Shown here piece by piece: positions 24,619-36,412 of a stretch of 64,000 bases of DNA; positions within the stretch are counted from its first letter, which is position 1; every line of letters begins with the position of its first letter. A model generated the notes under the pieces. The model saw only the letters and a list, made by a program, of their open reading frames with translations, had not been told where the DNA came from and did not search any database. The DNA is from Streptomyces sp. MRC013 (lineage in GTDB: Bacteria > Actinomycetota > Actinomycetes > Streptomycetales > Streptomycetaceae), in assembly GCF_023614235.1 (NCBI RefSeq), contig NZ_CP094264.1, positions 2,480,001-2,544,000 on the forward strand, written 5' to 3'. Both the position numbers and the translations under genes were made by a program.

Positions 24619-25662
24619 ATGCGGCCAGAATCGGACAATCCGGAAACCGGGCACAGTCACGACGAGCCGTGCGAAGCCGGAAGGCGCCTGTACGCGGCCG
24701 CCCTGCGCGACGGTCGGATAGCCCGTTCCGAGATCGAGGCGGCACCCTGCCTCATCGACCTCGCCCTGCTGCATCCGGATCCGGACGACCCGCAGTGGCT
24801 GCGGCCCGTACCCCCGTCCATCGCCCTCAACCAGTTGATCCACCCCATCGAGCGGGAGATCCAGCAGCGGCGGCAGCGGGCGCTGTCGCTGACCGACGCG
24901 TTCGAGCCGTTCATGACGATCACCGCGGCGGCCCCCCGCACCAGCGACGCGATCAACGTCCTCGAGGGACTGGCCGTCATCAACGCCGAACTCGACCGCG
25001 TGACGGACGAGTGCGCGGTCGAACTCCTCACCATCCAGCCCGGCAGCGGGCGCAGACCCGAGAACGTCAAGGCCGCCCTGCGCCGGGTGGAACCCCTCCT
25101 CGGCCGCGGCGTCCGGATGCGGACCCTCTACCAGCACACGGCCCGGCACCACTCGGCGACCATGGGGTACGTCGAGCGGATCACCCCGTACGGCCTGGAG
25201 GTGCGCACGCTCGAGGAGATCGTCGACCGGCTGATCATCATCGACCGCAAGGTCGCCTTCATCCCGGCCCGCAGCGACCGCCAGGTCGCGCTGGAGCTGC
25301 GCCACGAGGGGCTGGTGCAGTACCTCGTCGGCGTCTTCGAGCAGTTCTGGCTGCACGGCATCCCCTGGGAGGAGGAGATCGTCACGTACACGCCCGCCCT
25401 CGACGGGATAAGCGGCACCCAGCGTTCCATCGCCAAGCTCCTCGTCGAGGGCCATGTGGACGAGGCCATCGCCCGCCGCCTCGGCATGAACGTCCGCACC
25501 TGCCGCGCCCACATAGCGAAGCTCGCCTCCGTCCTCGGCAGTGGCAGTCGTGCCCAGCTCGGCTACCTCATCGCCCGGTCCGGGATCCTCGACCAGGAGC
25601 AGTGCCCGGAGTCGGAGTGCGGCCAGGGGCAGGACCGGGAGCAGGTGCCCCGCCACGGCTGA
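24619..25662 (+). CDS. LuxR-type transcriptional regulator
   Basis: 347 residues. The long N-terminal part has CEAGRRLYAAALRDGRIARS (about 15), a DLALLHPDPDDPQWLRPVPP segment, a helical region and a PLD-like middle domain with HSATMGYVERITPYGLEV. The C-terminal helix-turn-helix reads GTQRSIAKLLVEG and DEAIARRLGMNVRTCRAHIA (about 283-315), as in LuxR/FixJ regulators. The ATG at 24619 follows GAGGGGGG. Alternative upstream starts exist at 24583 and 24469, but the last crosses the repeat-protein promoter. Regulators with this N-terminal design are common in Streptomyces beside small peptide or specialised loci, so control of the divergent repeat protein is likely. Confidence 0.8.
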   Translation: MRPESDNPETGHSHDEPCEAGRRLYAAALRDGRIARSEIEAAPCLIDLALLHPDPDDPQWLRPVPPSIALNQLIHPIEREIQQRRQRALSLTDAFEPFMTITAAAPRTSDAINVLEGLAVINAELDRVTDECAVELLTIQPGSGRRPENVKAALRRVEPLLGRGVRMRTLYQHTARHHSATMGYVERITPYGLEVRTLEEIVDRLIIIDRKVAFIPARSDRQVALELRHEGLVQYLVGVFEQFWLHGIPWEEEIVTYTPALDGISGTQRSIAKLLVEGHVDEAIARRLGMNVRTCRAHIAKLASVLGSGSRAQLGYLIARSGILDQEQCPESECGQGQDREQVPRHG

Positions 25663-26166
25663 CCGGCCGCCCCTCCCTGGTCACCCCGCCACTCCGCCGA
25701 GCGCTCCGCCGCCCGGCCGTCCCGGTGCGGCACCCCGTCGCGCCGTGCCCGGACCTCCCGCCGCCGGGCCCCCCGCCGTCCGGCCCCTCGATGCCCCGCC
25801 CCGCCCCGGTGCCTCGCACCCGGCCGCCCCGCCGCTGCCCGCCGCCCCACCGGGTGCCTCGCCGGCGCCCCGGGCGTTCGGCGTGCGGCCTCCACCGCCT
25901 CGGCGCCGCCCTCTGATCCGGCGGGCCGCCGTACGGGACCGCCGTACGGGGCCGCCCGTCCGCGCGCCGGCTCCCGGCCGGGTACGACACACCGGTACGT
26001 GCCGCCCGCCGCCGTGGCGTCCGTCCGCGCCCCGTGTCCCGCCACGGGAACACCGCCGGGACCGCCTTCCCCTCCGTGCGCGTCAGGGTGCCGCCACATG
26101 CGCGAAGCCCCTCCGGAGAGGGGCCCCGCGCCGGCCTCCGGTGCTCCCCGCACCCTCCGCCGCGTA
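25663..26166. other. 500-bp GC-rich gap, no gene supported
   Basis: Long open frames here are low-complexity Pro/Arg/Gly shadows. A hairpin-like CCCCTCCGGAGAGGGG near 26115 could terminate hspR. Nothing else was seen. Confidence 0.4.
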
Positions 26167-26619
26167 CTACTCGCCGCCGCGCCTGCCGCTCGGCCGCCAC
26201 ACCACCAGCGCGCTCGTCTGCTGGACGTCCTGGTAGGGCACCAGGTCCCGCCGGTACGAGGCGTGCACCTGCGCCTCCCGCTGACGCATCGCCACCGCCG
26301 CGCCCTCCAGGGCCGAGGTCAGCTCGGCCACACGGGCCTCCAGGGCGGTGACCTGGTTCTCCAGCTCGATGATGCGCTTGATCCCGGCCAGGTTGATGCC
26401 CTCGTCCTGCGACAGCTGCTGCACCTGGCGGAGCAGCTCGATGTCGCGGGCCGAGTAGCGCCGGCCCCGGCCGGCCGTACGGTCCGGGGAGACGAGCCCC
26501 AGCCGGTCGTACTGGCGCAGCGTCTGCGGGTGCAGCCCGCTGAGCTGCGCCGCCACCGAGATGACGTACACCGGGGTCTCGTCGGTCAGTTTGTACGGGT
26601 TGCGTCGGCGTGCGTCCAT
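26167..26619 (-). CDS. hspR: Heat-shock repressor HspR
   Basis: 150-residue MerR-family repressor of the dnaK operon and clpB. The N-terminal recognition part YVISVAAQLSGLHPQTLRQY followed by DRLGLVSPDRT (about 17-48) is the classic MerR helix-turn-helix and wing. ELLRQVQQLSQDEGINLAGIKR (about 62) and a coiled coil of ELENQVTALEARVAELTSA (about 85) follow, then a C-terminal tail ending VVWRPSGRRGGE that in Streptomyces contacts DnaK. It lies 5 bases after dnaJ as the last gene of the dnaK-grpE-dnaJ-hspR operon and binds the HAIR sites at 30405 and 23180. DnaK acts as its co-repressor in the known system. Confidence 0.95.
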   Translation of the reverse strand: MDARRRNPYKLTDETPVYVISVAAQLSGLHPQTLRQYDRLGLVSPDRTAGRGRRYSARDIELLRQVQQLSQDEGINLAGIKRIIELENQVTALEARVAELTSALEGAAVAMRQREAQVHASYRRDLVPYQDVQQTSALVVWRPSGRRGGE

Positions 26620-26623
26620 TACC

Positions 26624-27798
26624 TCAAGCCCCCTTCGCGGCTTGGAACAGATCCGCCCGCGGGTCCTCGCCCGCGGTGGCTCGACGGTACGCCTCCAGAG
26701 CCTCGCGCGCCTCGCCGTCCAGCTCCTTCGGCACGGCGACCTCGACCGTCACCAGCAGATCGCCGCGTGTGCCGTCCTTGCGGACCGCGCCCTTGCCACG
26801 GGCCCGCATCGTGCGGCCGTTGGGCGTACCGGGGGGATCTTCAGCGTGACCGGTGGCCCGCCGAGGGTCGGCACCCTGATCTCACCGCCGAGGGCCGCCT
26901 CCGGGTAGGAGACGGGCACGGTGACGGTGAGGTTGTCGCCCTTGCGGCCGAAGACGGGGTGCTCGCCGACGTGGACGACCACGTACAGGTCGCCGGCCGG
27001 GCCGCCGCGCTCACCGGGCGCGCCCTTGCCGCGCAGCCTGATCCGCTGCCCGTCGGAGACCCCCGCCGGGATGCGGACCTGCATGGTGCGCGACGACTTG
27101 GCGCGGCCGCTGCCGTGGCACACGTCGCACGGATCCTGGGCGATCAGTCCGCGGCCCTTGCAGTCCATGCACGGGTCGGTCAGCGAGAAGCCGCCGCCCG
27201 AGCCCCGCGACACCTGGCCGGTGCCGACGCACGTCGGGCAGACCCGGGGCGTGCCGTGCTTGTCGCCCGTGCCGGAGCAGGCCCGGCAGGGCTGCTGGCT
27301 GGACATGCGCAGCGGAACGGTGGCCCCGTCGACCGCCTCGGTGAAGCTGAGCCTCACCTCGGACTCCACGTCCTGGCCGCGGCGCGGCTGCGTGCGCGCA
27401 CCGGCGGCGCCGCCCCGGTTGAACAGGCCGCCGAAGACGTCTCCGAGCCCGCCGCCGAAGCCGCCGGCGCCGCCCGCCCCGCCCTGGCCGCCGAACAGGT
27501 CGCCCAGGTCGAAGTTGAACGTGCCGCCCGCGCCGCCGGGACCGGGCCGGAAGCCGCCGTTGCCGAAGAGGGCGCGCGCCTCGTCGTACTCCTTGCGCTT
27601 CTTGGGGTCGCCGAGGACGTCGTTCGCCTCGGAAATCTCCTTGAAGCGGGTCTCGGCGGCGGTGTCGCCCTTGTTGGCGTCCGGGTGGAACTCGCGGGCG
27701 AGCTTCCGGTACGCCTTCTTGATCTCCGCCTCGGTGGCGTCCTTGGGGACGCCGAGGACCTTGTAGTAGTCCTTCTCGACGAAGTCCTTCGTGCTCAT
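26624..27798 (-). CDS. dnaJ: Chaperone DnaJ, apparent frameshift near 3' end
   Basis: J-domain co-chaperone of DnaK. From MSTKDFVEKDYYKVLGV: J-domain with HPD (about residue 37), a Gly/Phe-rich linker (GGFRPGPGGAGGTFNF), a zinc-finger domain with four CxxCxGxG-type motifs (CRACSGTG, CPTCVGTG, CMDCKGRG, CDVCHGSG), then the C-terminal substrate domains. At VTLKIPP, near 26831-26838, the frame breaks. The rest of DnaJ (MRARGKGAVRKDGTRGDLL and on to FQAAKGA) is in another frame to 26624. One missing base in a C6 run explains it. Because dnaJ is a core gene, a sequencing error is likely. The feature spans both frames. Confidence 0.85.
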
Positions 27799-27836
27799 CG
27801 ACGTCCCTCCTCCCGGACGGCCACCATGCCGGCTCC

Positions 27837-27866
27837 GGGGCCGGCGGTCCCGTGACCGCCGGCCCC
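27837..27866 (-). terminator. Hairpin between grpE and dnaJ
   Basis: Perfect 13-bp stem (27837-27849 with 27854-27866) and a 4-base loop. It may lower dnaJ-hspR levels relative to dnaK-grpE. Confidence 0.6.
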
Positions 27867-27873
27867 GCTGATG

Positions 27874-30694
<2,821 letters not shown>

Positions 30695-31237
30695 ATGCAC
30701 CCCAAGCGCATCCTGGATCTGACCCTCGGCTCCGTCCTCCTCGTCCTCGCCGCCCCCGCGCTCCTCGCCGCCGCGGCCGCCCGGGCCCTGCGCCGCCCGC
30801 CCGGCGGCGTCTTCCTGCGGGAGACGACGACCGGCCTGCACGGCCGGCCCTTCACCCTGCGCACCCTGCCCGTCCGCCGGCTGCGCCTCGACGCGCTGTC
30901 GCGCCTGCCCCACGTCGTACGGGGCGAGATGTCGCTGGTGGGACCCGCCCCGCTGGCACCGGGCGCTCCCGGCGCGGGTGCCGCCTGGCGGCACCGGGTC
31001 AAGCCGGGACTGACGGGACTGGCGCAGGTGAGGCGGGGCTCACCCCTGCCGTGGGACGAGCCCCTGCTGCTGGACCAGCACTACGTGGAGCACCATGGGA
31101 TGGGACTGGACGCCGTTCTCCTCCTGCGTACGCCCGCGGCCCTGATCGGCGCGGCGCGGCGCCGGGGCGACGGGCGGCGGCGGGCCCACCCGAGCGACGC
31201 AGATCACCGCGTACGCGGCTACAGTGCGGCGGAATAA
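30695..31237 (+). CDS. Sugar transferase of the undecaprenyl-phosphate glycosyl-1-phosphate type
   Basis: 180 residues. An N-terminal membrane helix (LDLTLGSVLLVLAAPALLAAA) and the catalytic-region pattern RLDALSRLPHVVRGEMSLVGPAPL with PGLTGLAQV identify the bacterial sugar transferase family (PF02397 type), which loads a sugar phosphate on a lipid carrier. It is shorter than full members and the region between is shortened, so it is minimal or partly degenerate. The usual conserved (D/E)E pair is hard to see. No glycan cluster adjoins it, so the role is open. It is convergent with no gene and precedes the FeS gene by 80 bases. Confidence 0.75.
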   Translation: MHPKRILDLTLGSVLLVLAAPALLAAAAARALRRPPGGVFLRETTTGLHGRPFTLRTLPVRRLRLDALSRLPHVVRGEMSLVGPAPLAPGAPGAGAAWRHRVKPGLTGLAQVRRGSPLPWDEPLLLDQHYVEHHGMGLDAVLLLRTPAALIGAARRRGDGRRRAHPSDADHRVRGYSAAE

Positions 31238-31317
31238 CTGGGTACGCTCGACAGCGAACCCAATAAGTTACCGCTTAGTAGTGCCGAAACCCCACCTCGC
31301 AGGCCCGAGGAGCCCCC

Positions 31318-33597
31318 ATGCAACTCGCCGCGATCATTGTGTCGCTGACCCTGACCGTGGTCGGCGTTGCGCTCTTTGCCCGAGCGATCGCGCACATCTA
31401 CCGGTTCGTCCGGATCGGCCAGCCCGTGCCGGCCGGCAGCCGCACCGACGACTGGAAGGCCCGCACCGCCACCGTGGTCCGGGAGTTCCTCGGCCACACC
31501 CGGATGAACCGCTGGGGGATCGTCGGCTTCGCGCACTGGTTCGTCGCGGTCGGCTTCCTCACCCTGCCGCCCACGCTGGCGCAGGCGTACGGGCAGCTCT
31601 TCAGGGCCGACTGGACCCTGCCGGTCATCGGCGGCTTCCTGCCGTTCGAGATGTACACCGAGCTGATCGGCCTGCTGACGGTCCTCGGCATCGCCGTCCT
31701 AATCGTGATCCGGCTGCTGAGCCTGCCGTCCCGGCCCGGCCGCAAGTCGCGCTTCGCCGGCTCCAAGGCGTGGCAGGCGTACTTCGTCGAGTACGTCATC
31801 CTCACCATCGGCCTGGTCATCCTGGTCCTGCGCGGCCTCGAGGGCGCGCTGCACCACGTCGACTCCTACGACCCGGCCTACTTCGTGTCGTACCCGCTCG
31901 TCCTCGCCTTCGACGGGCTGAGCACCGGCACCCTGCAGAACCTGGTCTACCTCGCCGCCATGGTGAAGATCAGTGTCTCCCTGATCTGGATGATCACGGT
32001 CTCGCTCAACACCAACATGGGCATCGCCTGGCACCGCTTCCTCGGCTTCCCCAACATCTGGTTCAAGCGCAACGCCACCGGCGAGACCGCGCTGGGCGCC
32101 CTGCTGCCGATGACGTCCGGCGGCAAGGAGATCGACTTCGAGACCGTCTTCGACGACGAGGAGGGCGCCGAGGAGACCGTCTTCGGCGTCTCCCAGGTCG
32201 AGCACTTCACCTGGAAGGGCATCCTCGACTTCTCCACCTGCACCGAGTGCGGCCGCTGCCAGTCGCAGTGCCCCGCCTGGAACACGGGCAAGCCGCTCTC
32301 CCCGAAGCTGCTGATCATGTCGCTGCGCGACCACGCGCACGCCAAGGCGCCGTACCTGCTCGCCGGCGGCGGCAAGACCATGGAGGGCGAGGAGAAGGCG
32401 TCCGCCGAGGCCCTGGAGGACGTCCCCGCCTCCGCCCTCGCCGAGGCCGAGCGCCCGCTGATCGGCACCGCCGAGGAGAACGGCGTCATCGACCCCGACG
32501 TCCTGTGGTCCTGCACCACCTGCGGCGCCTGCGTCGAGCAGTGCCCCGTCGACATCGAGCACGTCGACCACATCGTCGACATGCGCCGCTACCAGGTGAT
32601 GATCGAGTCCGCGTTCCCGTCCGAGGCGGGCACGATGCTCAAGAACCTGGAGAAGAAGGGCAACCCCTGGGGCCTGGCGAAGAAGCAGCGCGTCGAGTGG
32701 ACCAAGGAGGTCGACTTCGAGGTCCCGATCGTCGGCAAGGACGTCGAGGACCTCTCCGAGGTCGACTACCTGTACTGGGTCGGCTGCGCCGGCGCCCTGG
32801 AGGACCGCGCCAAGAAGACCACCAAGGCCTTCGCGGAGCTGCTGCACATGGCGGGCGTCAAGTTCGCGATCATGGGCGGCGACGAGAAGTGCACCGGCGA
32901 CTCCGCCCGCCGCCTGGGCAACGAGCCGCTGTTCCAGCAGCTCGGCCAGGAGAACGTCGCGATGCTGAACATGGCGTTCGGCGAGGACGAGGACGAGCCG
33001 TCGACGAAGAAGCCCAGGTCGTCGAAGAAGATCGTCGCCACCTGCCCGCACTGCTTCAACACGATCGCGAACGAGTACCCCCAGCTGGGCGGCGACTTCG
33101 AGGTCATCCACCACACGCAGCTGCTCCAGCACCTCGTCGACGAGGGCAGGCTCACCCCGGTGACCCCGGTCGACGGTCTGATCACCTACCACGACCCGTG
33201 CTACCTGGGACGGCACAACAAGGTCTACACGCCGCCGCGCGAGATCATGTCCGCCGTCCCCGGCCTGCGCCAGCAGGAGATGCACCGCCACAAGGAGCGC
33301 GGTTTCTGCTGCGGCGCCGGCGGCGCGCGGATGTGGATGGAGGAGCGCATCGGCAAGCGCATCAACACCGAGCGCGTCGACGAGGCCCTGTCGCTCAACC
33401 CGGACATCGTGTCCACCGCCTGCCCGTTCTGCCTGGTCATGCTGACGGACTCGGTGAACGGCAAGAAGAACGACGGCCAGGCCAAGGAGTCGCTCCAGGT
33501 CGTGGACGTGGCGCAGCTCCTCCTGGAGTCGGTGAGGACCCCGGCGCCCGAGGCCCCGGCGTCCGACGCGGCCCCGGAGCCGGAACCGGCGAAGTAG
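31318..33597 (+). CDS. Membrane-bound FeS oxidoreductase, heterodisulfide-reductase-like
   Basis: 759 residues. The N-terminal third has five or six membrane segments with His residues suitable for heme b (for example about residues 3-25, 60-80, 100-130, 160-180, 215-240). It is followed by two 4Fe-4S motifs, CTECGRCQSQCP (about 307) and CTTCGACVEQCP (about 400). The C-terminal half has two cysteine-rich CCG-type domains (YWVGCAGALEDR with CPHCFN, and HDPCYLGRHN with GFCCGAGGARMWMEE). This design matches an actinobacterial family thought to pass electrons between quinol and cytoplasmic carriers. The ATG at 31318 fits the first membrane segment. The partner and donor are unknown. Confidence 0.9.
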   Translation: MQLAAIIVSLTLTVVGVALFARAIAHIYRFVRIGQPVPAGSRTDDWKARTATVVREFLGHTRMNRWGIVGFAHWFVAVGFLTLPPTLAQAYGQLFRADWTLPVIGGFLPFEMYTELIGLLTVLGIAVLIVIRLLSLPSRPGRKSRFAGSKAWQAYFVEYVILTIGLVILVLRGLEGALHHVDSYDPAYFVSYPLVLAFDGLSTGTLQNLVYLAAMVKISVSLIWMITVSLNTNMGIAWHRFLGFPNIWFKRNATGETALGALLPMTSGGKEIDFETVFDDEEGAEETVFGVSQVEHFTWKGILDFSTCTECGRCQSQCPAWNTGKPLSPKLLIMSLRDHAHAKAPYLLAGGGKTMEGEEKASAEALEDVPASALAEAERPLIGTAEENGVIDPDVLWSCTTCGACVEQCPVDIEHVDHIVDMRRYQVMIESAFPSEAGTMLKNLEKKGNPWGLAKKQRVEWTKEVDFEVPIVGKDVEDLSEVDYLYWVGCAGALEDRAKKTTKAFAELLHMAGVKFAIMGGDEKCTGDSARRLGNEPLFQQLGQENVAMLNMAFGEDEDEPSTKKPRSSKKIVATCPHCFNTIANEYPQLGGDFEVIHHTQLLQHLVDEGRLTPVTPVDGLITYHDPCYLGRHNKVYTPPREIMSAVPGLRQQEMHRHKERGFCCGAGGARMWMEERIGKRINTERVDEALSLNPDIVSTACPFCLVMLTDSVNGKKNDGQAKESLQVVDVAQLLLESVRTPAPEAPASDAAPEPEPAK

Positions 33598-33626
33598 CCC
33601 CGGCCCCCGGTACCGCCGATGGGAGG

Positions 33627-33663
33627 ACGGCCGGGTCCGCCCCGAGGGGACGGACCCGGCCGT
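33627..33663 (+). terminator. Terminator of the FeS oxidoreductase gene
   Basis: 13-bp stem (33627-33639 with 33651-33663) with an 11-base loop, 30 bases past the stop. Confidence 0.7.
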
Positions 33664-33764
33664 TCCGCCGCCGGGCCCCGGTGCATGTCACAGCTCGGCA
33701 GCAAAGAGGGCCCGCCCCGCGCACGGATACGCCCGTACGGGCGGAACCGGGTACGTTCGTAGGC

Positions 33765-34652
33765 GTGGCTGGATTCAGGATCGGACGCGGCCGGGACAAC
33801 CGCACCCCGCACCAACAAGGGCAGCAGCCCCCGCACCCGCGGCAGGGGCCGTACGGCGGCGGCGACGCGCCGCCGTACGCCCCGCCGCAGCAGTGGGCGA
33901 GGGACGGCCGCACGCACGGCGAGCCCGAGTACTTCGGCGACCCCCACCAGCAGGCCGCGCCGCACCCACACCACCCGCCCCATCCCCAACAGGCGTACGC
34001 CCCCCACGCGCACACCGCGAACACCCCGGGCCACACCCAGGTGTTCAGCGTCCACGAGGACCCCTACGGGCCGCCGGACGCCCACCGGGCGGACCCCGCC
34101 GCCCCCTCCGGGCCGCGCCTGCCGTGGCAGCAGCTCCTGACCGGCATCGTGACGCGCCCCGGCCCGACGTTCTGGCGGACGCGGGACCACGCGGTCTGGC
34201 TGCCGGCCCTGACGGTCACCTTCGTGTACGGCCTGCTGGCGCTGTTCGGCTTCGACAAGGCCCGCGAGGAGACGATCAACTCGACCATGTCGACCGCGGT
34301 GCCGGCCGTCCTGATCACCGGTGTCATGTTCGTCGTGGGCGGGCTGATCCTCGGCGCGGTGACGCACACCCTGGCCCGCCAGCTCGGCGGCAGCGGGGCG
34401 TGGCAGCCGACGGTGGGCCTGTCGATGCTGATCATGTCGTTGACGGACGCCCCGCGCCTGCTGTTCGCCATGTTCCTGGGCGGTGAGAACGGCCTGGTGC
34501 AGGTGATCGGCTGGCTGTCGTGGCTGGCGGCGGGCGCGCTGTTCACGGCCATGGTGAGCAAGTCCCACGACCTGCCGTGGCCGAAGGCCCTGGGCGCGTC
34601 GGCGATCCAGCTGGTGGCACTGCTGTCGCTGGTCAAACTGGGGACGCTGTAG
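33765..34652 (+). CDS. Yip1-domain membrane protein
   Basis: 295 residues from the GTG at 33765. The first 120 residues are a Pro/Gln/His-rich cytoplasmic tail (PPHPRQGPYGGGDAPPYAPP-like). Then comes the domain start PRLPWQQLLTGIVTRPGPTFW, followed by four or five membrane segments (VTFVYGLLALFGF, AVLITGVMFVVGGLILGAV, GLSMLIMSLTDAPRLLFAMF, WLSWLAAGALFTAMV, IQLVALLSLVKLG). This is the Yip1-type membrane domain seen in many Streptomyces proteins. The function is unknown. It converges with the phosphoribosyltransferase gene across a strong terminator. Confidence 0.8.
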   Translation: MAGFRIGRGRDNRTPHQQGQQPPHPRQGPYGGGDAPPYAPPQQWARDGRTHGEPEYFGDPHQQAAPHPHHPPHPQQAYAPHAHTANTPGHTQVFSVHEDPYGPPDAHRADPAAPSGPRLPWQQLLTGIVTRPGPTFWRTRDHAVWLPALTVTFVYGLLALFGFDKAREETINSTMSTAVPAVLITGVMFVVGGLILGAVTHTLARQLGGSGAWQPTVGLSMLIMSLTDAPRLLFAMFLGGENGLVQVIGWLSWLAAGALFTAMVSKSHDLPWPKALGASAIQLVALLSLVKLGTL

Positions 34653-34678
34653 GAGCCCCGGGGACACCGCGGGAACCA

Positions 34679-34717
34679 CCGCGAGGGGGAGGGGCCGGCG
34701 GCCCCTCCCCCTCGCGG
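34679..34717. terminator. Bidirectional terminator, convergent genes
   Basis: 18-bp perfect stem (34679-34696 with 34700-34717) with the loop GGC, between the Yip1 gene (+) and the phosphoribosyltransferase gene (-). Confidence 0.85.
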
Positions 34718-34727
34718 TCTTCCGCCC

Positions 34728-35225
34728 TCAGGCGTCGAGGACCTGCCCGGAGCGTCGGACGACGGGCCCCTCGGCGCTCCAGGGGAAGTTGATCCAGTCG
34801 TCGGTGCGCTTCCAGACGTACTCGCACTTGACGAGGGAGTGGGGCTTCTCGTAGATGACGGCGGACCGGACCTCGGCGACGTGTCCGAGGCAGAAGTCGT
34901 GGACGAGCTTCAGGGTCTTGCCGGTGTCGGCGACGTCGTCCGCGATCAGGACCCGCTTGTCGCCGAAGTCGATCACGTCGGGGACGGGCGCGAGCATCAC
35001 CGGCATCTCCAGCGTGGTGCCGACGCCCGTGTAGAACTCCACGTTCACGAGGTGGATGTTCTTGCAGTCCAGCGCGTAGGCGAGCCCGCCGGCCACGAAG
35101 ACGCCGCCGCGGGCGATGGAGAGCACCACGTCGGGCTCGTAACCGTCGTCCGCGATGGTGCGGGCGAGGTCGCGCACCGCACGCCCGAACCCTTCGTACG
35201 TGAGGTCCTCCCGCGCACCGCTCAT
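34728..35225 (-). CDS. Purine-type phosphoribosyltransferase
   Basis: 165 residues of the type I PRTase fold. The PRPP motif is VLIADDVADTGKTL (about 92-105), with a second loop VVLSIARGGVFVAGGLAYAL (about 33) and a C-terminal KCEYVWKRTDDWINFPW. The small size and WINFPW ending fit a xanthine/guanine or hypoxanthine PRTase-like group. A precise substrate cannot be named. It starts 2 bases after the dcd stop and is probably cotranscribed with it, linking two nucleotide-salvage enzymes. Confidence 0.85.
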   Translation of the reverse strand: MSGAREDLTYEGFGRAVRDLARTIADDGYEPDVVLSIARGGVFVAGGLAYALDCKNIHLVNVEFYTGVGTTLEMPVMLAPVPDVIDFGDKRVLIADDVADTGKTLKLVHDFCLGHVAEVRSAVIYEKPHSLVKCEYVWKRTDDWINFPWSAEGPVVRRSGQVLDA

Positions 35226-35227
35226 GC

Positions 35228-35803
35228 TCACACCTGCGTTCGATGGAAGTTCTGGAAGGACCGCGAGGCCGTGGGGCCGCGCTGCCCCTGGTAGCGGGAC
35301 CCGTACCGCTCGCTGCCGTACGGGAACTCGGCCGGCGAGCTGAGCCGGAACATGCACAGCTGGCCGATCTTCATCCCCGGCCACAGCTTGATCGGCAGGG
35401 TCGCGAGGTTCGACAGTTCCAGGGTGACATGCCCGGAGAACCCGGGGTCGATGAAACCCGCGGTCGAGTGGGTGACGAGCCCGAGCCGCCCGAGGGAACT
35501 CTTCCCCTCCAGCCGGGAGGCGATGTCGTCGGGCAGGGAGATGACCTCGTACGTCGAGGCGAGCACGAACTCGCCGGGGTGGAGGATGAACGCCTCGTCC
35601 CCGTCCGGCTCCACCAGCCGGGTGAGGTCGGTCTGCTCGACGGCGGGGTCGATGTGGGGGTGGCGGTGGTTCTCGAACACCCGGAAGTAGCGGTCGAGCC
35701 GCACGTCGATGCTCGAGGGCTGCACCATGGATCCGTCGTACGGGTCGATCCGCACCCGCCCGGATTCGATCTCGGCCCGGATGTCCTTGTCTGAGAGAAG
35801 CAC
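35228..35803 (-). CDS. dcd: dCTP deaminase
   Basis: 191-residue trimeric enzyme that converts dCTP to dUTP (in some actinobacteria directly to dUMP). Visible family segments are [19 protein letters not shown] (start), [16 protein letters not shown] (about 28), [20 protein letters not shown] with [11 protein letters not shown] (about 80-110), [19 protein letters not shown] (about 112), and the C-terminal [20 protein letters not shown]. Length is normal and the start fits the family. It is followed within 2 bases by the phosphoribosyltransferase gene. Confidence 0.97.
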   Translation of the reverse strand: MLLSDKDIRAEIESGRVRIDPYDGSMVQPSSIDVRLDRYFRVFENHRHPHIDPAVEQTDLTRLVEPDGDEAFILHPGEFVLASTYEVISLPDDIASRLEGKSSLGRLGLVTHSTAGFIDPGFSGHVTLELSNLATLPIKLWPGMKIGQLCMFRLSSPAEFPYGSERYGSRYQGQRGPTASRSFQNFHRTQV

Positions 35804-35893
35804 GTCCCGAGGATACGCAGAGCGCGCGGGGCCGCCCCAACCGGACGGACACCCGCGCGCTTCCCACCAGCGGCGACGGAGTCGTACGGGCCG

Positions 35894-36070
35894 CTAGGCC
35901 CGCTCGGCCGCCCCCACCGGCACGGCGTGCCGCAGCCGCGCGCACCGGGGGCAGCGGATGAGCCGCCCGGGCCCGATCCGCCCGGTACCGAGGTTCTGCA
36001 TCGGGAACGTCGCGGTGCTGAACACGTGCCCCTCGGCACACCGGACGACGGTTCGCTCCATGGAGTCCAT
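35894..36070 (-). CDS. Small zinc-ribbon-like protein
   Basis: 58 residues. VVRCAEGHVFSTATFP and LIRCPRCARLRHAVPVG give a Cx3H...CxxC layout that could bind one zinc ion. No membrane segment. The ATG at 36070 (MDSMERT) was chosen from two closely spaced ATGs; upstream GGGGAAAGGG may serve as the ribosome site. It is a common kind of short Streptomyces protein with no assigned role. It is the last gene before the tRNA-Gly that receives the integrative element. Confidence 0.65.
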   Translation of the reverse strand: MDSMERTVVRCAEGHVFSTATFPMQNLGTGRIGPGRLIRCPRCARLRHAVPVGAAERA

Positions 36071-36287
36071 CAAGCCCTTTCCCCAACAAGCGGTGGACGA
36101 GACAGCCACATTAGGGGATCAACGGGACACCACTCCACGCGGCACCCCGGCCCTCACCCTATGCCCCGACTCCCCACCCGAAACCGCCGGCCCCCCGCCC
36201 GGCACACGAGAACCCACGGCACGCCACACCGGAGGCTGCAAATGGGGTACAGTGAGCGACGATGCGGCTCGCACCAACGGCCGCTCT

Positions 36288-36358
36288 GCGGGTGTAGTTT
36301 AATGGTAGAACATGAGCTTCCCAAGCTCAGAGCGCGGGTTCGATTCCCGTCACCCGCT
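36288..36358 (+). tRNA. tRNA-Gly (anticodon CCC)
   Basis: Acceptor arms GCGGGTG / CACCCGC, D-loop with AATGGTAGA, anticodon stem TGAGC / GCTCA around TTCCCAA, and the T-arm GGGTTCGATTCCC. CCA follows at 36359-36361. The gene is the integration target of the element to its right. Confidence 0.96.
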
Positions 36359-36361
36359 CCA
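36318..36361 (+). repeat. attL of the tRNA-Gly element
   Basis: 44 bases from the anticodon loop to the CCA end, repeated exactly at 48228-48271. Similarity continues past it into the terminators. Confidence 0.95.
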
Positions 36362-36366
36362 TAGCG

Positions 36367-36393
36367 AAGGCCCTGGTCAGAGACCAGGGCCTT
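36367..36393. terminator. Terminator after tRNA-Gly / int
   Basis: 12-bp stem AAGGCCCTGGTC / GACCAGGGCCTT with the loop AGA. It serves the tRNA on one strand and int on the other. A near copy follows attR at 48277-48303. Confidence 0.75.
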
Positions 36394-36412
36394 GTCTGTT
36401 GTCTGGACCACG

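Noticed and set aside
25681..25992. Gly/Ala/Arg-rich small open frame
   Set aside because: Composition is that of random GC-rich DNA, with no ribosome site.
33225..34679. Long minus-strand frame opposite the Yip1 gene
   Set aside because: Antisense to a gene with clear membrane segments; no motif of its own.
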